A program made the translations under genes and the position numbers. A stretch of DNA of 64,000 nucleotides from Erythrobasidium yunnanense (Eukaryota > Basidiomycota > Cystobasidiomycetes > Erythrobasidiales > Erythrobasidiaceae): assembly GCA_001600175.1 (NCBI GenBank), contig BCJC01000001.1:4015652-4079651 (forward strand), written 5' to 3'. Under the pieces are notes generated by a model. It worked only from the letters and a program-made list of their open reading frames with translations, searched no databases and was not told the origin of the DNA. Positions 34,720 through 46,665 of this stretch are shown here, one piece after another. Position 1 is the stretch's first letter, and the number at the start of each line of letters is the position of its first letter.

Positions 34720-35060
34720 ACAAGCAAGCATATAATATGGGCAACAATCGAGTACCACAATGGACAATTCCTTGTAATCACGCATGGACTTAGCTAGTCG
34801 CTTATCCATGTCCGCAAAAGCTGATTGATACAGTTTCTGCTACCATCTCCCTCATTACTCTAGCAGTAATTATTTCTCCTCTGTCAGTAGTAATTTAGCA
34901 GTCGAATAAACTGCCCTGCTGGTTCAGAATGTATCATAGTCCGCATAGCTTCTTTCTTTCTTGTTGCGATAATACAAGTGCAGCAAGCATGGCTAAAAGC
35001 TATTTCTATTTCCTGATGGTGAAAGCAACAACAATCGCTCGTTTCCTACGCTCGAACAGA
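34720..35060. other. Convergent intergenic region
   Basis: This 341-bp region lies between two gene 3' ends. It is A/T-richer than its surroundings and probably contains polyadenylation signals for both. No coding or RNA feature is recognised. Confidence 0.4.
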
Positions 35061-36601
35061 CTATCTGCGCCCTTTCTGCTTCTTCCGCTTGAAGCCATTC
35101 ATGCTCATTCCAGACTGGACTTCATCGTCGTCGCGATCTCTATCATCCTCTCGTTGTCTCTTACCCTTCTTGCCTCTAGCTCCCTGTCCACTTACGCCAT
35201 TCTCCCTGAGCTCTTTCGCCGCTTCTCTCTGAGCTTCCGCGACCCGCTCAGATAGGACGAGGACTTGCTCTTTATCGCTTGGAAACTCCTCCATCTTCTT
35301 CCCTACGACACCCTCTATCCTCTGGAGAAGCTCGACATCGTATTGCGTTGTGAGCGTGATACTCCTTCCGCTACGTCCTGCTCGAGCTGTTCTTCCGACT
35401 CGATGGATATAGTCTTTGCTATGCGTCGGAATGTCGTAGTTGATCACATAATCTACGAGAGGAAGATCCAAACCTCGACTTGCGACATCTGTAGCAACGA
35501 GAATGGTGGAAGAACCAGACTTGAACTTATTTAGCGCGCCTAAGCGGTGCGACTGGCTGAGTTGACCGTGAAGAGGTATAGAGGGGAAGCCAAGGTGTCG
35601 GAGCATGATGCTGATTCGAGAAGCGTCGTGTACGGTGCGAACGAAGAGGATCATGGTACGCCCGGAAAGCTCGTTTGCCAAGTAGACGAGGTAGGTGTCT
35701 TTGTGTTTGAGTGGAATGAAGAGATAGTATTGCAAGAGGGTAGAGACAGTGGAGTATCTGTTCGAAGAGGCGATTAGCAAGGTATCCTTAGGAAAGACAA
35801 GCTCGCAACCTACTTTGACGAGACTTCAACCTTGACTGGGTTGCTCAAACTTGCACGTTGTAGCTTAGCGACTTTGGTAGTCATAGTAGCGGAGAAGAGG
35901 TACGTATGTCGCTCTCGAGGGATGACTTTCAATATTTTGTCAATTGCCGGTCCGAAGTCCATATCCAGTAGACGATCGGCCTCGTCCATCACAAGGTACT
36001 GCAGCGTTCTCAATGAGAAGCCTTTCGTGTTCTCCAGGTGATCCTGCAGTCTTCCTGGCGTTGCAACGATTACGTGCGGCCGCTTGGACAGGGCAATGCT
36101 CTGCTGCATCATATCCATTCCTCCCACTATAACGGCACATCTTACACCGATCGTACTTCCCAACGCAGTAAACTGCTCTCCGATCTGATATGCCAATTCT
36201 CTTGTCGGCGCCAGAACGCAGGCAAAGTAGGGCGCAGGATTGTCGTAGAGAGCTTGGATGATAGGAAGGGCGAACGCTGCAGTCTTTCCTGAACCAGTTT
36301 GCGCCAGTCCAATGATATCTTTGCCTTGCAGAGCGTATGGAATAGTTTCTGCCTGGATTCCCGTAGGCGCTTTGAACTTGAGAAGCTGGCAAGCTTCGCA
36401 TATCTGAGGTATCAATCCCAAAGATGCAAAGGTGTGTGTCTGCTCTGGCTGCTGTTCTACAAGTGCAAACTTTTCTGCTGGACCAGCAGAATCTTCAGAA
36501 TCGTCGCTTTCTTCGACAATCTTGCTCGTCGAAGCTACAGGCAGTTCTTGTTCTTGTTCAGATTCTTCGGCGCTGCTGCTGCGCTCGTCATCGCTTGACA
36601 T
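35061..36601 (-). CDS. RRP3: DEAD-box RNA helicase Rrp3/DDX47
   Basis: Rrp3 is needed for 18S rRNA processing in the nucleolus. I chose the ATG at 36601 ([10 protein letters not shown]); an in-frame ATG at 36664 would add 21 residues. After an acidic lead comes the Q-motif region ([28 protein letters not shown]), motif I AQTGSGKT, Ia PTRELA, TPGR, motif [17 protein letters not shown], then after one intron (S-S-K/Y-S-T-V junction) the second RecA lobe with ASRGLDLP and [13 protein letters not shown]. The Lys/Arg-rich tail ends KRKKQKGRR. All helicase motifs are intact. Confidence 0.93.
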
Positions 36602-36780
36602 GTTCAGTGTACTTTGAGAGTTTGGCGAAAAATCTAAAGAGAGCGCCGCTTGGATCTGCTTCAAATCAATACTACTAATCTTCTTTCAAGCTTTTAATAC
36701 AGCTCATACATCACTACTTCTTTGCCTTCCCTCGCCCTCCTTCCCTAGCCATTCTGTCTTTCACGCTTCTCCCTCGAACG

Positions 36781-37503
36781 ATGACGGCAGCCTGGGGTGG
36801 GCAGCTGCCTGCTGCCATACGAGCTGGGAACAGCGGCGCAACACCTTCAAGGCATGTTTCTACCACAAATGTAGCAAGTAGCGGCCCTCCGCCTGCCCGT
36901 CAGAATCCGCGACCAGCAAATCGATCTGGAAATGCACACGCTAGATCGAAAGATCAAGAATCAAGCAGCCCTCCGCTGATCATAAGCCTCTTGCTTGACG
37001 ATGCATTGCATAAGCATCTTACGGGTCTCCGGACAAAATACTTTCCGTCGCATCGGAACTACCTAGCAGCTCATTGCACTTATTTCCACGCTCTTCCGTC
37101 GTCACACCTCGATGCTGTCTCTTCTAAGCTGCAAGAACTCGCTGATACCATGTCAGCTTTTCCTGTGAAGCTTGGCGAGCCAGTCCTTCGAGGCAGCGAT
37201 ACCAAGAAAGCCGTCTTCCTACCTCTTTTCGCGAAAGATCTTGTCTCTTTACGCACTTCCCTTCTTGAACACTTCCAAAACGAGCTGCATATGCCCTTGA
37301 CCGACCAAGACAAGCAGCAGAAATTCTGGCCGCATGCGACTGTAGTCAATAAAGTCCAGCCTGAAAAGGCAGAAGAAGTGTTCGAAGAGCTCAAGCAGAC
37401 TGGTGAAGCAGGAGAAGTCAACAAGGGCCAAGTGCAGGGCATCGAGCTGTGGTACTACAAGGGAGGGCCTTGGGAGCATATCCAAACCTACCGCTTCAAG
37501 TAG
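36781..37503 (+). CDS. 2H phosphoesterase / 2',5' RNA ligase-like protein
   Basis: An intronless 240-residue protein. A low-complexity Ala/Arg/Pro start is followed by a domain with two HxT-type motifs spaced as in the 2H superfamily: AAHCTYFHALP (residues about 98-108) and WPHATVVNK (about 181-189). A conserved Gly-rich ending (GPWEHIQTYRFK) closes the fold. Members cleave or ligate 2',5' or cyclic phosphodiester bonds in RNA; the substrate here is unknown. It is divergent from RRP3 with about 180 bp between starts. Confidence 0.8.
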   Translation: MTAAWGGQLPAAIRAGNSGATPSRHVSTTNVASSGPPPARQNPRPANRSGNAHARSKDQESSSPPLIISLLLDDALHKHLTGLRTKYFPSHRNYLAAHCTYFHALPSSHLDAVSSKLQELADTMSAFPVKLGEPVLRGSDTKKAVFLPLFAKDLVSLRTSLLEHFQNELHMPLTDQDKQQKFWPHATVVNKVQPEKAEEVFEELKQTGEAGEVNKGQVQGIELWYYKGGPWEHIQTYRFK

Positions 37504-37995
37504 GCGGAAGACAGTCGATACAAATTGAGAGGGAGTGCCCTGTGTAGAACAGAGCCTCAAGAGATCACTTCGATCTATACTTGCGACAGTAGACCTCGGA
37601 GTCTGCGGATGGCAGTAATAGCTCGCTCGAGCGAAGGACAAGCTGGAAGATGAAGCACAGAGGACTGGTTGGACAAGCATACGGCTTGTATCATACCGCT
37701 CGGTGTGATTGATGGGCGGAGGATAGTGATCGGAAATTCCACTGTTATGGAAGACGGAAGACACGAGCTCGGTAAATACATAATGTCTTCCAACGTTGGT
37801 GTATAAAAGGCTGCTCTTCTTTACCTTTGCAGGTTGTCTTCGCTCTCATCATTTCGACTAACTCCATCCTCCTTCACTAACACTTTCATCTATACATCTT
37901 CCCTTATCATCATATAAGCACTACTAACGCCCACGACTTGCACGCAGAACTACTCTGTAAGTCCGGAGGCGAGAGGACACTCAGAACGACAGAAT
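37504..37995. other. Intergenic region with TATA element
   Basis: This 492-bp gap holds the 3' end of the 2H gene and a likely promoter with TATAAAAG at 37802-37809 and a CT-rich stretch after it. No RNA gene is recognised. Confidence 0.4.
37802..37809 (+). promoter_or_regulatory. TATA box
   Basis: TATAAAAG followed by a long CT-rich segment and CACTAAC/CTACTAAC-like sites points to a plus-strand transcript entering the unresolved region that follows. Confidence 0.45.
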
Positions 37996-40900
37996 TTGAG
38001 CCGCAAGGCAGTGCCCGACTTATGCTTTCTGTCCGCCCTGTGGCATCATGCAGAGCGTGCGGACGAAGCACTGTCTCTGCCATCTGGAGCTGAAGACGGA
38101 GACTATACGAGTGACGAGGGTAACGACCACGGTTCTGTTGGACCAGATGACGATCCTACGGAAGGCGCGACCGCAGCGAGAGGCTCGCTCAGAGAGCGAC
38201 TCTTAGATGCAATCAAAGCTCGCAACTTGTATTACCTGACCAACGGACTTTCCCATAGCAAGCACATCTTCGACCAGTGCACACTTGGTAAGTCATCGCC
38301 CCTTGAGAGTGCCTCGACTGACGAGCTTCTGGCGATAATGTCTAAAGCGACTCGTGCCAGGGTCAGATCCCCTCACCATCTGCTAGCATGCGGTGATTCA
38401 AAGCGTGCAAGAGCCGCGCTCACCTACAACAAGCTATGTTACCTACCAAGTCAAAGATACACACACGAAGTTGAAGAACGTTCAGCTAAGATTCCAGCAT
38501 GGATGGTCGGAGAAGACTATACAGGCTGCGGAAAATTGCTACATCAATGCTGTGGAAGGCGGCATAGAGACGGACATCTGCATCTTTCCTGCACCAAAGA
38601 GGATGGAGATATCGATACGGTCTGGCTGCCTTCAGATGTCAGCCTCTACGCGCTGCGCGAAAAGTTTACTCTGGGCTGTAAAACATTTGGCTTCAGGATA
38701 GAGTCAATGGAATTGAGCTCTCGTGGATAATTACTCATTCTTGCCAGTCAACTGGTACAATCGACCATTTTCAAAGTACACTGGCTGGAAGAACTTCTGG
38801 TCACTTGGGTACCCTCGAAATGATGAAGGTCCGTTCGTGCAAAATTGGTCTGAAGAGCTTCCACACCTCAATGACCATAGACCTCGCCTATGGTGTCGAA
38901 AGGGGCTCGTCTGGCGATCTTCGACATGCTGTTCAAGCGTATCCTGCGGGAGCACGAGGTATACTTCGGGGGTCTAATGTCAGTAGACAAACAGGAATCG
39001 GGGGAGTATCGCCTCGATGAACATCGCTAGAGGGAAGATCTCCTCTCAACTCTTCCGAGACAATTCAGCGATGATCTCTTCGCTCAATTGCCTACAGGCG
39101 CGAGTCCTACCTGGAGATTGAAAAACTAGTGTCTAATGTTTGTCAGAGCCACCTCCTCCAGGTTTATTCTCGCTCAGAGGATCGACTGGAATGCGCATGT
39201 CAAGCAACGCCATTCTCAGATACTGACTGCATGTGCTGCTCGCCCAGTTCGTTCCGCTCCTCGTTCTCCGTTCCACGGTGCGCAAGAGAAGTCATCAGTC
39301 GTGAGTATCCCAACCGAGGCGATTGCCGGCTGTCCGAGCTCCATCTCCCTTCGAGCTTCCGGACCTTCCCAGAGCTGCGCTTAAGCCTCGAGGCATGCTC
39401 AAAGGTCTCTCTCGAGACAATATTCTAGACACCAATCTGAGAAAAATCGCCGCCCGGACATGACTCTCCCAGTTGGAACGGAGTGGGCCTTCCAATTCAA
39501 GAAGGGAGCTGGACTTCTACTGGATCTTTCGCAAGCGGTCAACTCCTATTGTGATGTCGCGTGGTGCGCTATCCGATCTCAGCATGGAAGGTACACCATC
39601 CGGCTCATGCTCATGCACGAGGGGAGCCAGAATTTACCTCTATAATTTTCCAGTGTGACCCGACAGGCCAAGTACTGACCAATCTGGTTGTCTCAACGGC
39701 CTTTGTCGTCAGCCAGAGGACCAGAGACCGCGGGGGCCTGCGTGCATAGACAGGTCCGCACGAAGATACTCCACGTCGCGGGAGAGAAACCTCCGTTGAG
39801 GGCATATCGGCCATCAACACCAATTCTCAGCTCTAGCGGTAGCATAGATGGCGATCATGCATGCAGCTCTTCAATATCTCTGCTCATGCAGGCTGTCGCC
39901 AGCTTGCGCGTCGAATCTATGCTTCCTAATCGCGAAAGTCTTGCAAGAAGACTCGTCGACCCGCCCGCCCAGATCACAAACGGCAACCTATCCTTTATCC
40001 GCCTTTTTCTTTGGAAGCTCGGCGACGGGAGCTGACACATGATCACTGGCTTTACGATAACGAAGGGTCAACGAGCCAACTCCGGCTCCTGGCATGCGTT
40101 CTTCCAGAGGTACAGGAGTCATGTGCAAAACATAAAGTCGGTCGCTCCTCGGATTTCTCCGGCAGAGTCAACTGCCAGCGGAGGCAGAATGTGCTCTTTC
40201 TTGGGAGCATCGCAGGATCTTCGTAGTCAAAGATATCGTGGCAGGAACGAAATCACATTTGGGAAGGGAATCTTTGCAGCCCACAAATCTGAAAGAGACC
40301 TTAGCGCCGCGATACTTAAGAAGTCTTATCGATTGGATCTCCCTTGGCTGATTTTGGACACAGGTCGCGAAACAGACCTGCAGAATTGACTCTGCCATCA
40401 AATACTGCGACTTTATCCGTTCATTCAACGATCTTCCCGTCTGGACAGCTATTGGCCTCTCCAACCGATTCCATCGCTTACCCATCGGGCTCTCCAGTTT
40501 CTGATCTGATGAAGAGAAAACCAGAGTCGGATATAACAGGATCCAGCCTGGAGTCTCTTGAGCAGACTTCTCAAGCTACGACGCGTCACTTTGCACAACA
40601 CTTTGCAACAGACAGATCAAAACATCAGTGTTCCCGGATTCTGCGATTAGTATGCCATGTCTTACCTGCCTTGCTATTTCGAACTGGAATATCTATGTCT
40701 CTCGGTGGATGATCCCGTCAAGCTGTCGATGCTAGTGCGTTCGTCGCGGCGTCTTCCAACTTTGACCTCCTCCAGCGCAACAGCACCAAGGGAGAGACAT
40801 TTCAGATACTTGTGGATGCCCATATCCGTCAAGGCCTTCCCACTCCACTACGTTGTGGACGTATTCAAGAGGTCCCTGAACCTGAACCGAGCCAGCAGGA

Positions 40901-41298
40901 CGACGTATATATCAAAACTCTGATTACAGCCTTGGCTCCTAGCCAGCCGTCCGCTGACGGTCAAATCGTGACATCGACTGTCAAGAAGCTCCTAGGGCGA
41001 GTGGACGACGAGGCCATTGTTCTCTTGTCGCTAGCATACAGATTCGACGACTTAGCTATAGTGCAAATCAGACCATCAGCTTTGCTGACTGTCCGGAACA
41101 AGCCAGAACAGCTAGATCGCTCCAGAAGATTCACATCAGCTTCTCATGTCCAGCTTCCAGGACGTGACTGCGAATGCGTCCGACAAGAATCGCCCGCGTC
41201 TGGTGGTTTCGTCGAAGCGTCCAGAACAGGTCAAGTCTAGCAAGTTCTCAATGTCAACGAAGACAAGGAAGATTCGTACAGCGATTTATGGCCCCTAG
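37996..41298 (+). other. Unresolved coding-like region (multi-exon gene or decayed gene)
   Basis: Coding-like stretches appear on the plus strand in changing frames: about 37996-38730, 38393-38701, 38703-39020, 39030-39129, 39460-39645, 40039-40389, 40344-40712 and 40745-41240, with a likely terminal stretch stopping at TAG 41296-41298 (ending TRKIRTAIYGP). The clearest part is 40745-41040, containing DAHIRQGLPTPLRCGR and VTSTVKKLLGRVDDEAIVLL, perhaps a winged-helix-like fold. GCTGAC branch sites, frequent elsewhere, are rare here, and no convincing start codon lies near the 5' end. I recognise no family. It is either one gene with many introns that I cannot place, or a gene losing its frame. 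Confidence 0.35.
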
Positions 41299-41491
41299 GC
41301 TCAAGTAGAAGAGCTGCCCAGGCAAACGCAAGGCCAAGCAAAGCAGGAAGAGGGACTTGCAGCGCGCGTCAGGAGGTTTAGGAGGATTTCGTGTACATGA
41401 CAATGTGGCCCGGCGTATAGAAAGCACTAAGGAAACCAACAGAAGGACAACGACACATACGAATCAGCAAATCCGCGTACATGGTCTAAAA

Positions 41492-42262
41492 CTAAGTCTG
41501 CTTCTCTCGCTGCCACTCCTCGTAGCTGACAGTGATCTTGCTGCTCTGATATCTAGTAAGACGGACTGATTGTCGAACGTCATCGGTGATCTGACCGCTG
41601 AAAGGTTTGCATCGATCAGCCTCATACAGCCTGAACACTGATTGAGCCCCACTTATAGCCTGCTTTTCTCATAGCAGAGTCCAGTGCCTCAACCTTATCC
41701 CAACCCTGCTCAGGTGCTACATCTGGTAGATACGTCGCTGAAAGCGTTCTGGAGCTGCTGGGCCTGTCTGGATCGGATAAGTGGATATAGATGCCATGTA
41801 CGCCGACTTCCCAGTCGAAAGGATCTTGTACATCTTCGAAGTCTGTAAGTAGTGATACGCTGTAGACATCTTAGCTACAATAATATCGCGTAAATGGCCC
41901 TTTCGCACCCGCATTCCAGCTTGGACAATTCGCTCAAAGAAATCGGACTGAATCGCCTATCCTTGATGGCTGCTGTCAAAGCATAGTCTCCAAGACCAGT
42001 CTTCAGCGGAAGTGGAGAGAATGAGCCAATGCAGCCGCGCAGACGTGTAGAGCCGTTTGGCCTAAGGGTGTTCCAGGTAACAAAGAGCGGACTACATCAT
42101 CAACAGTGGAGGATCAGCATTCAGTGCTTGTCGATTGGCCTGCGCCTATGCGACTTGCTATTCTTGCGTGTCATCATCGCCGGCATATTGGGGAATGGTC
42201 TGTCCTTGTAGGTGCGCCGACAGCACGTCAAAGCAGTGTAGAGCATGCGAACGAGTTGCCAT
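41492..42262 (-). CDS. AMMECR1-domain protein
   Basis: AMMECR1 proteins are conserved from archaea to man; the biochemical role is unsettled. Start ATG 42262. The family start is clear (HCFDVLSAHLQGQ), continuing after a GC-AG intron with EYPLFVTWN, then RLRGCIGSFSPLPLKTGLGDYALTAAIKDRRF. The RGCIG motif is the family hallmark. Later parts are DWEVGVHGIYIHLSDP, ATYLPDVAPEQGWD, ALDSAMRKAGY and, after the last intron, GQITDDVRQSVRLTRYQSSKITVSYEEW, stopping at 41492-41494. Complete. It shares a 122-bp divergent promoter with EGD2. Confidence 0.93.
42092..42158 (-). other. GC-AG intron 1 of the AMMECR1 gene
   Basis: On the minus strand the exon ends ACGCAAGAATA, the intron begins GCAAGT, has TGCTGATCC and ends GATGTAG, joining in phase to TCCGCTCTTTG to give QEYPLFVTWN. 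Confidence 0.8.
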
Positions 42263-42384
42263 GATTGGGATAGCTAGGCGAAGTTGCGCCGTCCAAGCTG
42301 GAACAAAGCTGACCTTCGAGCCTTGGTTCTGTACGAATTGCATATACGTCTGAGATTGAAGATATAAGAGAATCTGCGTAAACC

Positions 42385-43136
42385 ATGGATACCGACAGCA
42401 TCATCAACACAGAGGAGGGCCGTCTGCTGCCTCGTCTCGAGAAGAAGGGCCGCCAAACGCTCGCAAAGCTCGGACTGAAGAGAGTCGAGGGAATCACCAG
42501 AGTCGTCCTGCGAAGACCTCAAGGAGTCAGTTTGCGCAATCATCCGCCTTGATCTGCTTTGATACGAACGCCCTGCGATTTACCAGGTCCTGTTCGTGGT
42601 CGCAAAGCCTGAAGTCTACAAGTCCGCCAACTCAGACTGCTACATTGTCTTTGGAGATGTGCGCTGCTCCTTTATAGTGGTACTGATCCATGCTCAATAC
42701 TGACCCTGCCTGTGCGAACGGCAGGCCAAGCTGGAAGATCCCAACTCTGCTGGATTCGGAGCGCAAGCTATCGCAGCTGCTCAGGCTGCAGAAGCTCGTC
42801 AGAAGGCAGAGCAAGAGAGACAAGCAAAGAGCGCAGGAGGCCGCTCAGAGGGAGCTATTGATCCGTTCGAGGGTGTCTCAGGAGAATCTTCCGGCACAAA
42901 GAAGGACGACGAGCCCGAAGCGGACGACGCAGATGTCGATACTACCGGCTTGGACGAGGAAGATATCAAGACTGTCATGCGCCAGGGCAATTGCTCGAAA
43001 GCAAAAGCTGTTAAGGCACTGAACGACAACAACGGCGTATGTCTTTCGTATACTCTTCGTCTCCAGAATACCCACTGACATTCTTTCCTTCACACCACCC
43101 CAGGATATGGTCAATGCGATCATGTCGTGTACCTAG
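42385..43136 (+). CDS. EGD2: Nascent polypeptide-associated complex subunit alpha
   Basis: NAC binds emerging chains at the ribosome exit. Start MDTDSIINTEEG. The NAC domain runs through KLGLKRVEGITRVVLRRPQG, an intron with a GTCAGT donor, VLFVVAKPEVYKSANSDCYIVFGD and AKLED. A charged, Gln/Ala-rich linker is followed by a UBA domain (GLDEEDIKTVMRQGNCSKAKAVKAL), an intron, and DMVNAIMSCT; stop at 43134-43136. Length and order are as in fungi, and the UBA domain separates it from the beta subunit. Confidence 0.95.
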
Positions 43137-43368
43137 CTGAGAATCCGTTAACGCTTCTGAGAGTCAAAAAGTCGTTAGCAGAGAAGGAGCAAGAGCGCAA
43201 TTTGCAAAAAGTAGAGAATTGACTCTATCTCGCGTTACATTCGTTTGCGCTATGTCTCTTGCGCTTCGATCGCCTATTCTACTCCATCTAATCGTGACTA
43301 TCGTACATTGTTTCGACATATCTGCAGAGCTCATCAGTCCGGTAGATGGACTGTACCCTTCTCACACT

Positions 43369-45923
43369 CTACACCCTCACTTCCTTCAAGCTGCCATCCG
43401 GTGATGGGCCAGATGGACTCGCGCCATCAGAGAGGCGATCCAGCGAGTATAGGACCGAGTTGATTGCCTCGTCGACGGTAAGATGGAAAGCAGGATAATC
43501 TACGCTGAGAACTGGTATAGTCTTGCCATCTCTGGTGACTGCCTTGTCGGCACTGGCCTCCCCGATCTCAATATCTTGTGGAGACTTTGCGTTGATGTTG
43601 GTATTTGCATCAGTCTCCTTCTTGACGAAGGATGAGAAGCCTCCAGCTGACGCTCCAACGTCGGCGACTGAGAAGATGGCCTTTCCATTGTGGACGGTTC
43701 GGCCAAAGCCAGCAGAAGTAAGAGCACGGCGGGTCCAGGCGCTGTTGACGCTGACGAAGTGCCACTCGACCTCTTCGGGAGCAGTATGTCTGTCAAGCTG
43801 CTTGCGGACATCCACCAGAACCTGAGTGGAAGACACATCGATGTTTCGGACAGCGGAGAAGTCGAGAATGATGGCCTTAAGAGTCGGCCTTGGGTCTTCG
43901 CGAATAGCGTTGACGTCGATGTGTCTAGGACCAGGATCGTTCCATGGTCGGTCCCCAAGCTTTGTGAAAGTCTCTGCATTGGTGCGCTTGGTCTTTGCGA
44001 AAATATAGGCGGTGAGCTGGTCTGTGACATGAACAGCATTCGGGTAGAGGAACGAGGAGGAGAACCGGAAGACGAATACACCTGGAGAGGGTTCCTCGAC
44101 GGGGATGTCTGGATTCGTACCCTGAGAGTTCTCCAGCGGTAAATATACATTGCTGCTATTTCCGCCATCCAATGGTCGGACATTGAGCCGCCCGAGGAAT
44201 TCACCATCGGCCTTTGCGATTCTCCAGAGGAGCAAAACGGCTGAAGCGATAATTGTGGTATAGATACCAATCTCAATTGAGGTGAAGACGGTGACGATGA
44301 CACCAGCGAAGAAGATGATTACTTCGAGTGGCGAAATGCGCCAGAATGAGTAGAGAGCTTTTGGAGCAGTGATGAGATCGCCGACAGCGTGGATGATGAC
44401 TGCAGCTAGGGAGGCGTTGGGGATGTAGAAGAAGACCGCCTTGAGCAGGTAGATGGCCAGCAAGACGATGATACCAGTAATGACACCTGCCAAAGGCGTG
44501 CGAACCCCAGCCTTGGCCTTGATTGCAGTTCTAGAGAAGGATCCAGTCGCAGGATAGGCTCCAAAGAAGGCTCCAAAAACTGCACAAGAAGCATATATCA
44601 GCATCTCTGGAACCCAGCTCTTACCTGAAGGACACGAGAACACTCACTGTTCGTGATTCCGATGGCGATGAGCTCCTGAGATGGGTTGATAGTATAGTTG
44701 TTGACACGGCCGAATGATTTCGAGATGGCGATATGCTCGATGAGGAGCACTATGCATGCGACAGGGATGTCTCCAGCGAAGGCGGAGACGATCTCGCTGT
44801 TAATCTTGGGTACTGCCATATTCTGAAAACCACGAGGAACATTTCCAAGAATCTTGAACTTGGGCTTTGCACGATGATGTCGGTTGACGAGCCAGCTGAT
44901 CATGGTGTAGAGGAGAATGACGAAAGCGGTTCGCAATGTTGACACGAAGAACCATGTCTTCTGCTGATTAGGGCGCCTTCGGGCCGCGAAGTTGCAGAAC
45001 GACCTGATAGCGTAGAGCATGAAAAGTGCGGTGACACCCATGGCAGCGTTCAGATTGGATCGTCCAATGTGTCTGATGGTATTGATGAAGACTTTGTATG
45101 TGGCATCACGGGTGGAGAAACCAGTAATGCCCATAAGTCCTGGGATCTGACCCATTGCGATACTCAAGGCGGATCCAGTCATGAAGGCTGCAATCGCGGG
45201 AAGAGGGATGAAATCGACAATGAATCCTAGGCGGAGGAGACCAATACCAGTGACGATACCACCGACAATGACGGCGAGAGCAGAAGCTACGACGTGACCG
45301 GAGTAGTCGGGAGCTTTCGTTGCGACCCGATCGACGATCTCACCAGTCAGTAGAGACATCACTGCTACCGGACCGATGGTTATACTGTAGTAGATATCCT
45401 GTCTCAGTCTACAGATTGCGATATATACGGGAAACGCTAGACCCACTCTTTACTCGTAGCAAATGCCCAATAGAGCATGACACCGACAAAAGAGGAATAT
45501 AAACCGAATTGAGGGGGCAATTGTGCCAGCTGAGCATATGCCATACCTGAGGAAAGCAAAGGTCAGCTCTTCTCCGCAACAATGAGCATCATGAAAGTGT
45601 GAGCACGTACTCTGTGGAACGACAACGCATCCAACAGTAATTCCCGCTACGAGATCTCCGATAAGCCATTGCAGGTTGTAGCGGGGAAGCCAATCGATGA
45701 AGGGAAAGAGGCTGAGGCCATAAGTTTTGACATCCTGTTTGGTAGGCCAGTGCTCTTGAACCCAATCTTTGACCGAAGGTTCCTTCTCGATGTAGGGCTG
45801 TGAATGATGCGCCGATGCGATACTTTCTCCTCTAGTGACCCTATCTTCGTACGCTTCCTTATTATCTCGGAATGGAATGCGAAGGATCCTCTCTCCTACG
45901 AACTTGACTGTCTGGTCCGCCAT
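43369..45923 (-). CDS. SulP-family sulfate permease
   Basis: A proton-coupled sulfate importer of the plasma membrane (SUL1/SUL2 type). Start [18 protein letters not shown] at 45923. A cytosolic lead ends with [29 protein letters not shown], the SulP entry signature, followed by about ten to twelve membrane helices, including YGLYSSFV-like, [31 protein letters not shown] and [26 protein letters not shown]. The C-terminal STAS domain contains [20 protein letters not shown]. Four or five introns fall in the first half. A perfect TCACGTGA site lies about 285 bp upstream, which fits sulfur control. Whether it carries sulfate or another anion is inferred. Confidence 0.92.
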
Positions 45924-46665
45924 CGTGTATATCGAGCAACGAGATTGCCCAGGAAGGTCTTGCTGTCGTTTAAGCTACGAGACAGGATCTAAAGGTGCCG
46001 GCAATGACGAGATTGCCCGTTCAGCCAAGAACTGGCCTAAGTCGACTAGAGCTTGGAAAGGGATAGGAAAGACGACGAAGGAAGGAAAGAGATGGGAAGG
46101 CAGATTATAAATTTAGTTATCGATAGAGTAGAGATGATGATGCCTAGCGGTGGGTACAAGGCGCCTTTAATGTCTGGGCTCAGGAGAATTTCTGGCCTGT
46201 CATTAATCACGTGACAAGGCGCCATCCCTCTTACAGAGCGGATTAGTGGAGGATCGGCAGCTTACTCCGCGGATGCAGCAGGAACAAGTGAGAACTTGCC
46301 GCGACTGCAAGCGATAGCAGATGGTAACGATAGACTCGACGCGTAAAGAGCCTTGGTGAAGCTGTTTCGCCAGTCGAATTGTCGAAGACGCCGTTGTAAC
46401 AAGCCTCAGACATCGACGGAAGCGACCTACCCGTTATCGCATCTGGTTTGTAGCTTCCGGCTATATGGTCATCCATTGTCCCGCTATGAGCATCAACTTG
46501 CATGCATGGCGCCTTCTCACGCGAGATAAGATACCGTTTTGGACGGTATCGAAGGCGGTTCTACTATCGTTTGTAAGGTGCACCTAGGGCCTCGCGCGAG
46601 GCAATTTGCTACCGACGCCCTCTGCTGTCGTCTTCTTCACTGAAAACGCGCGCTTGATAGGGCTT
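45924..46665. other. SulP upstream region
   Basis: This stretch holds the sulfate permease promoter, with TCACGTGA at 46207-46214, and a short inverted repeat GATACCGT/ACGGTATC with a 5-nt loop at 46530-46550. A minus-strand open frame at 46243-46503 overlaps it but shows no support. No RNA gene is recognised. Confidence 0.45.
46207..46214. promoter_or_regulatory. TCACGTGA site upstream of sulfate permease
   Basis: This palindrome equals the Cbf1/Met4-type site that controls sulfur assimilation genes in yeast. Its place about 285 bp before the permease start suggests conserved sulfur regulation; this is inferred from the motif and the context. Confidence 0.5.

Noticed and set aside
40344-40712. 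PHD-type zinc finger in the unresolved region
   Set aside because: A few Cys and His residues occur around 40620-40690, but their spacing does not fit in any single frame.
46243-46503. 86-residue minus-strand open frame with a hydrophobic stretch
   Set aside because: It overlaps the sulfate permease promoter and shows no splice context or family resemblance.
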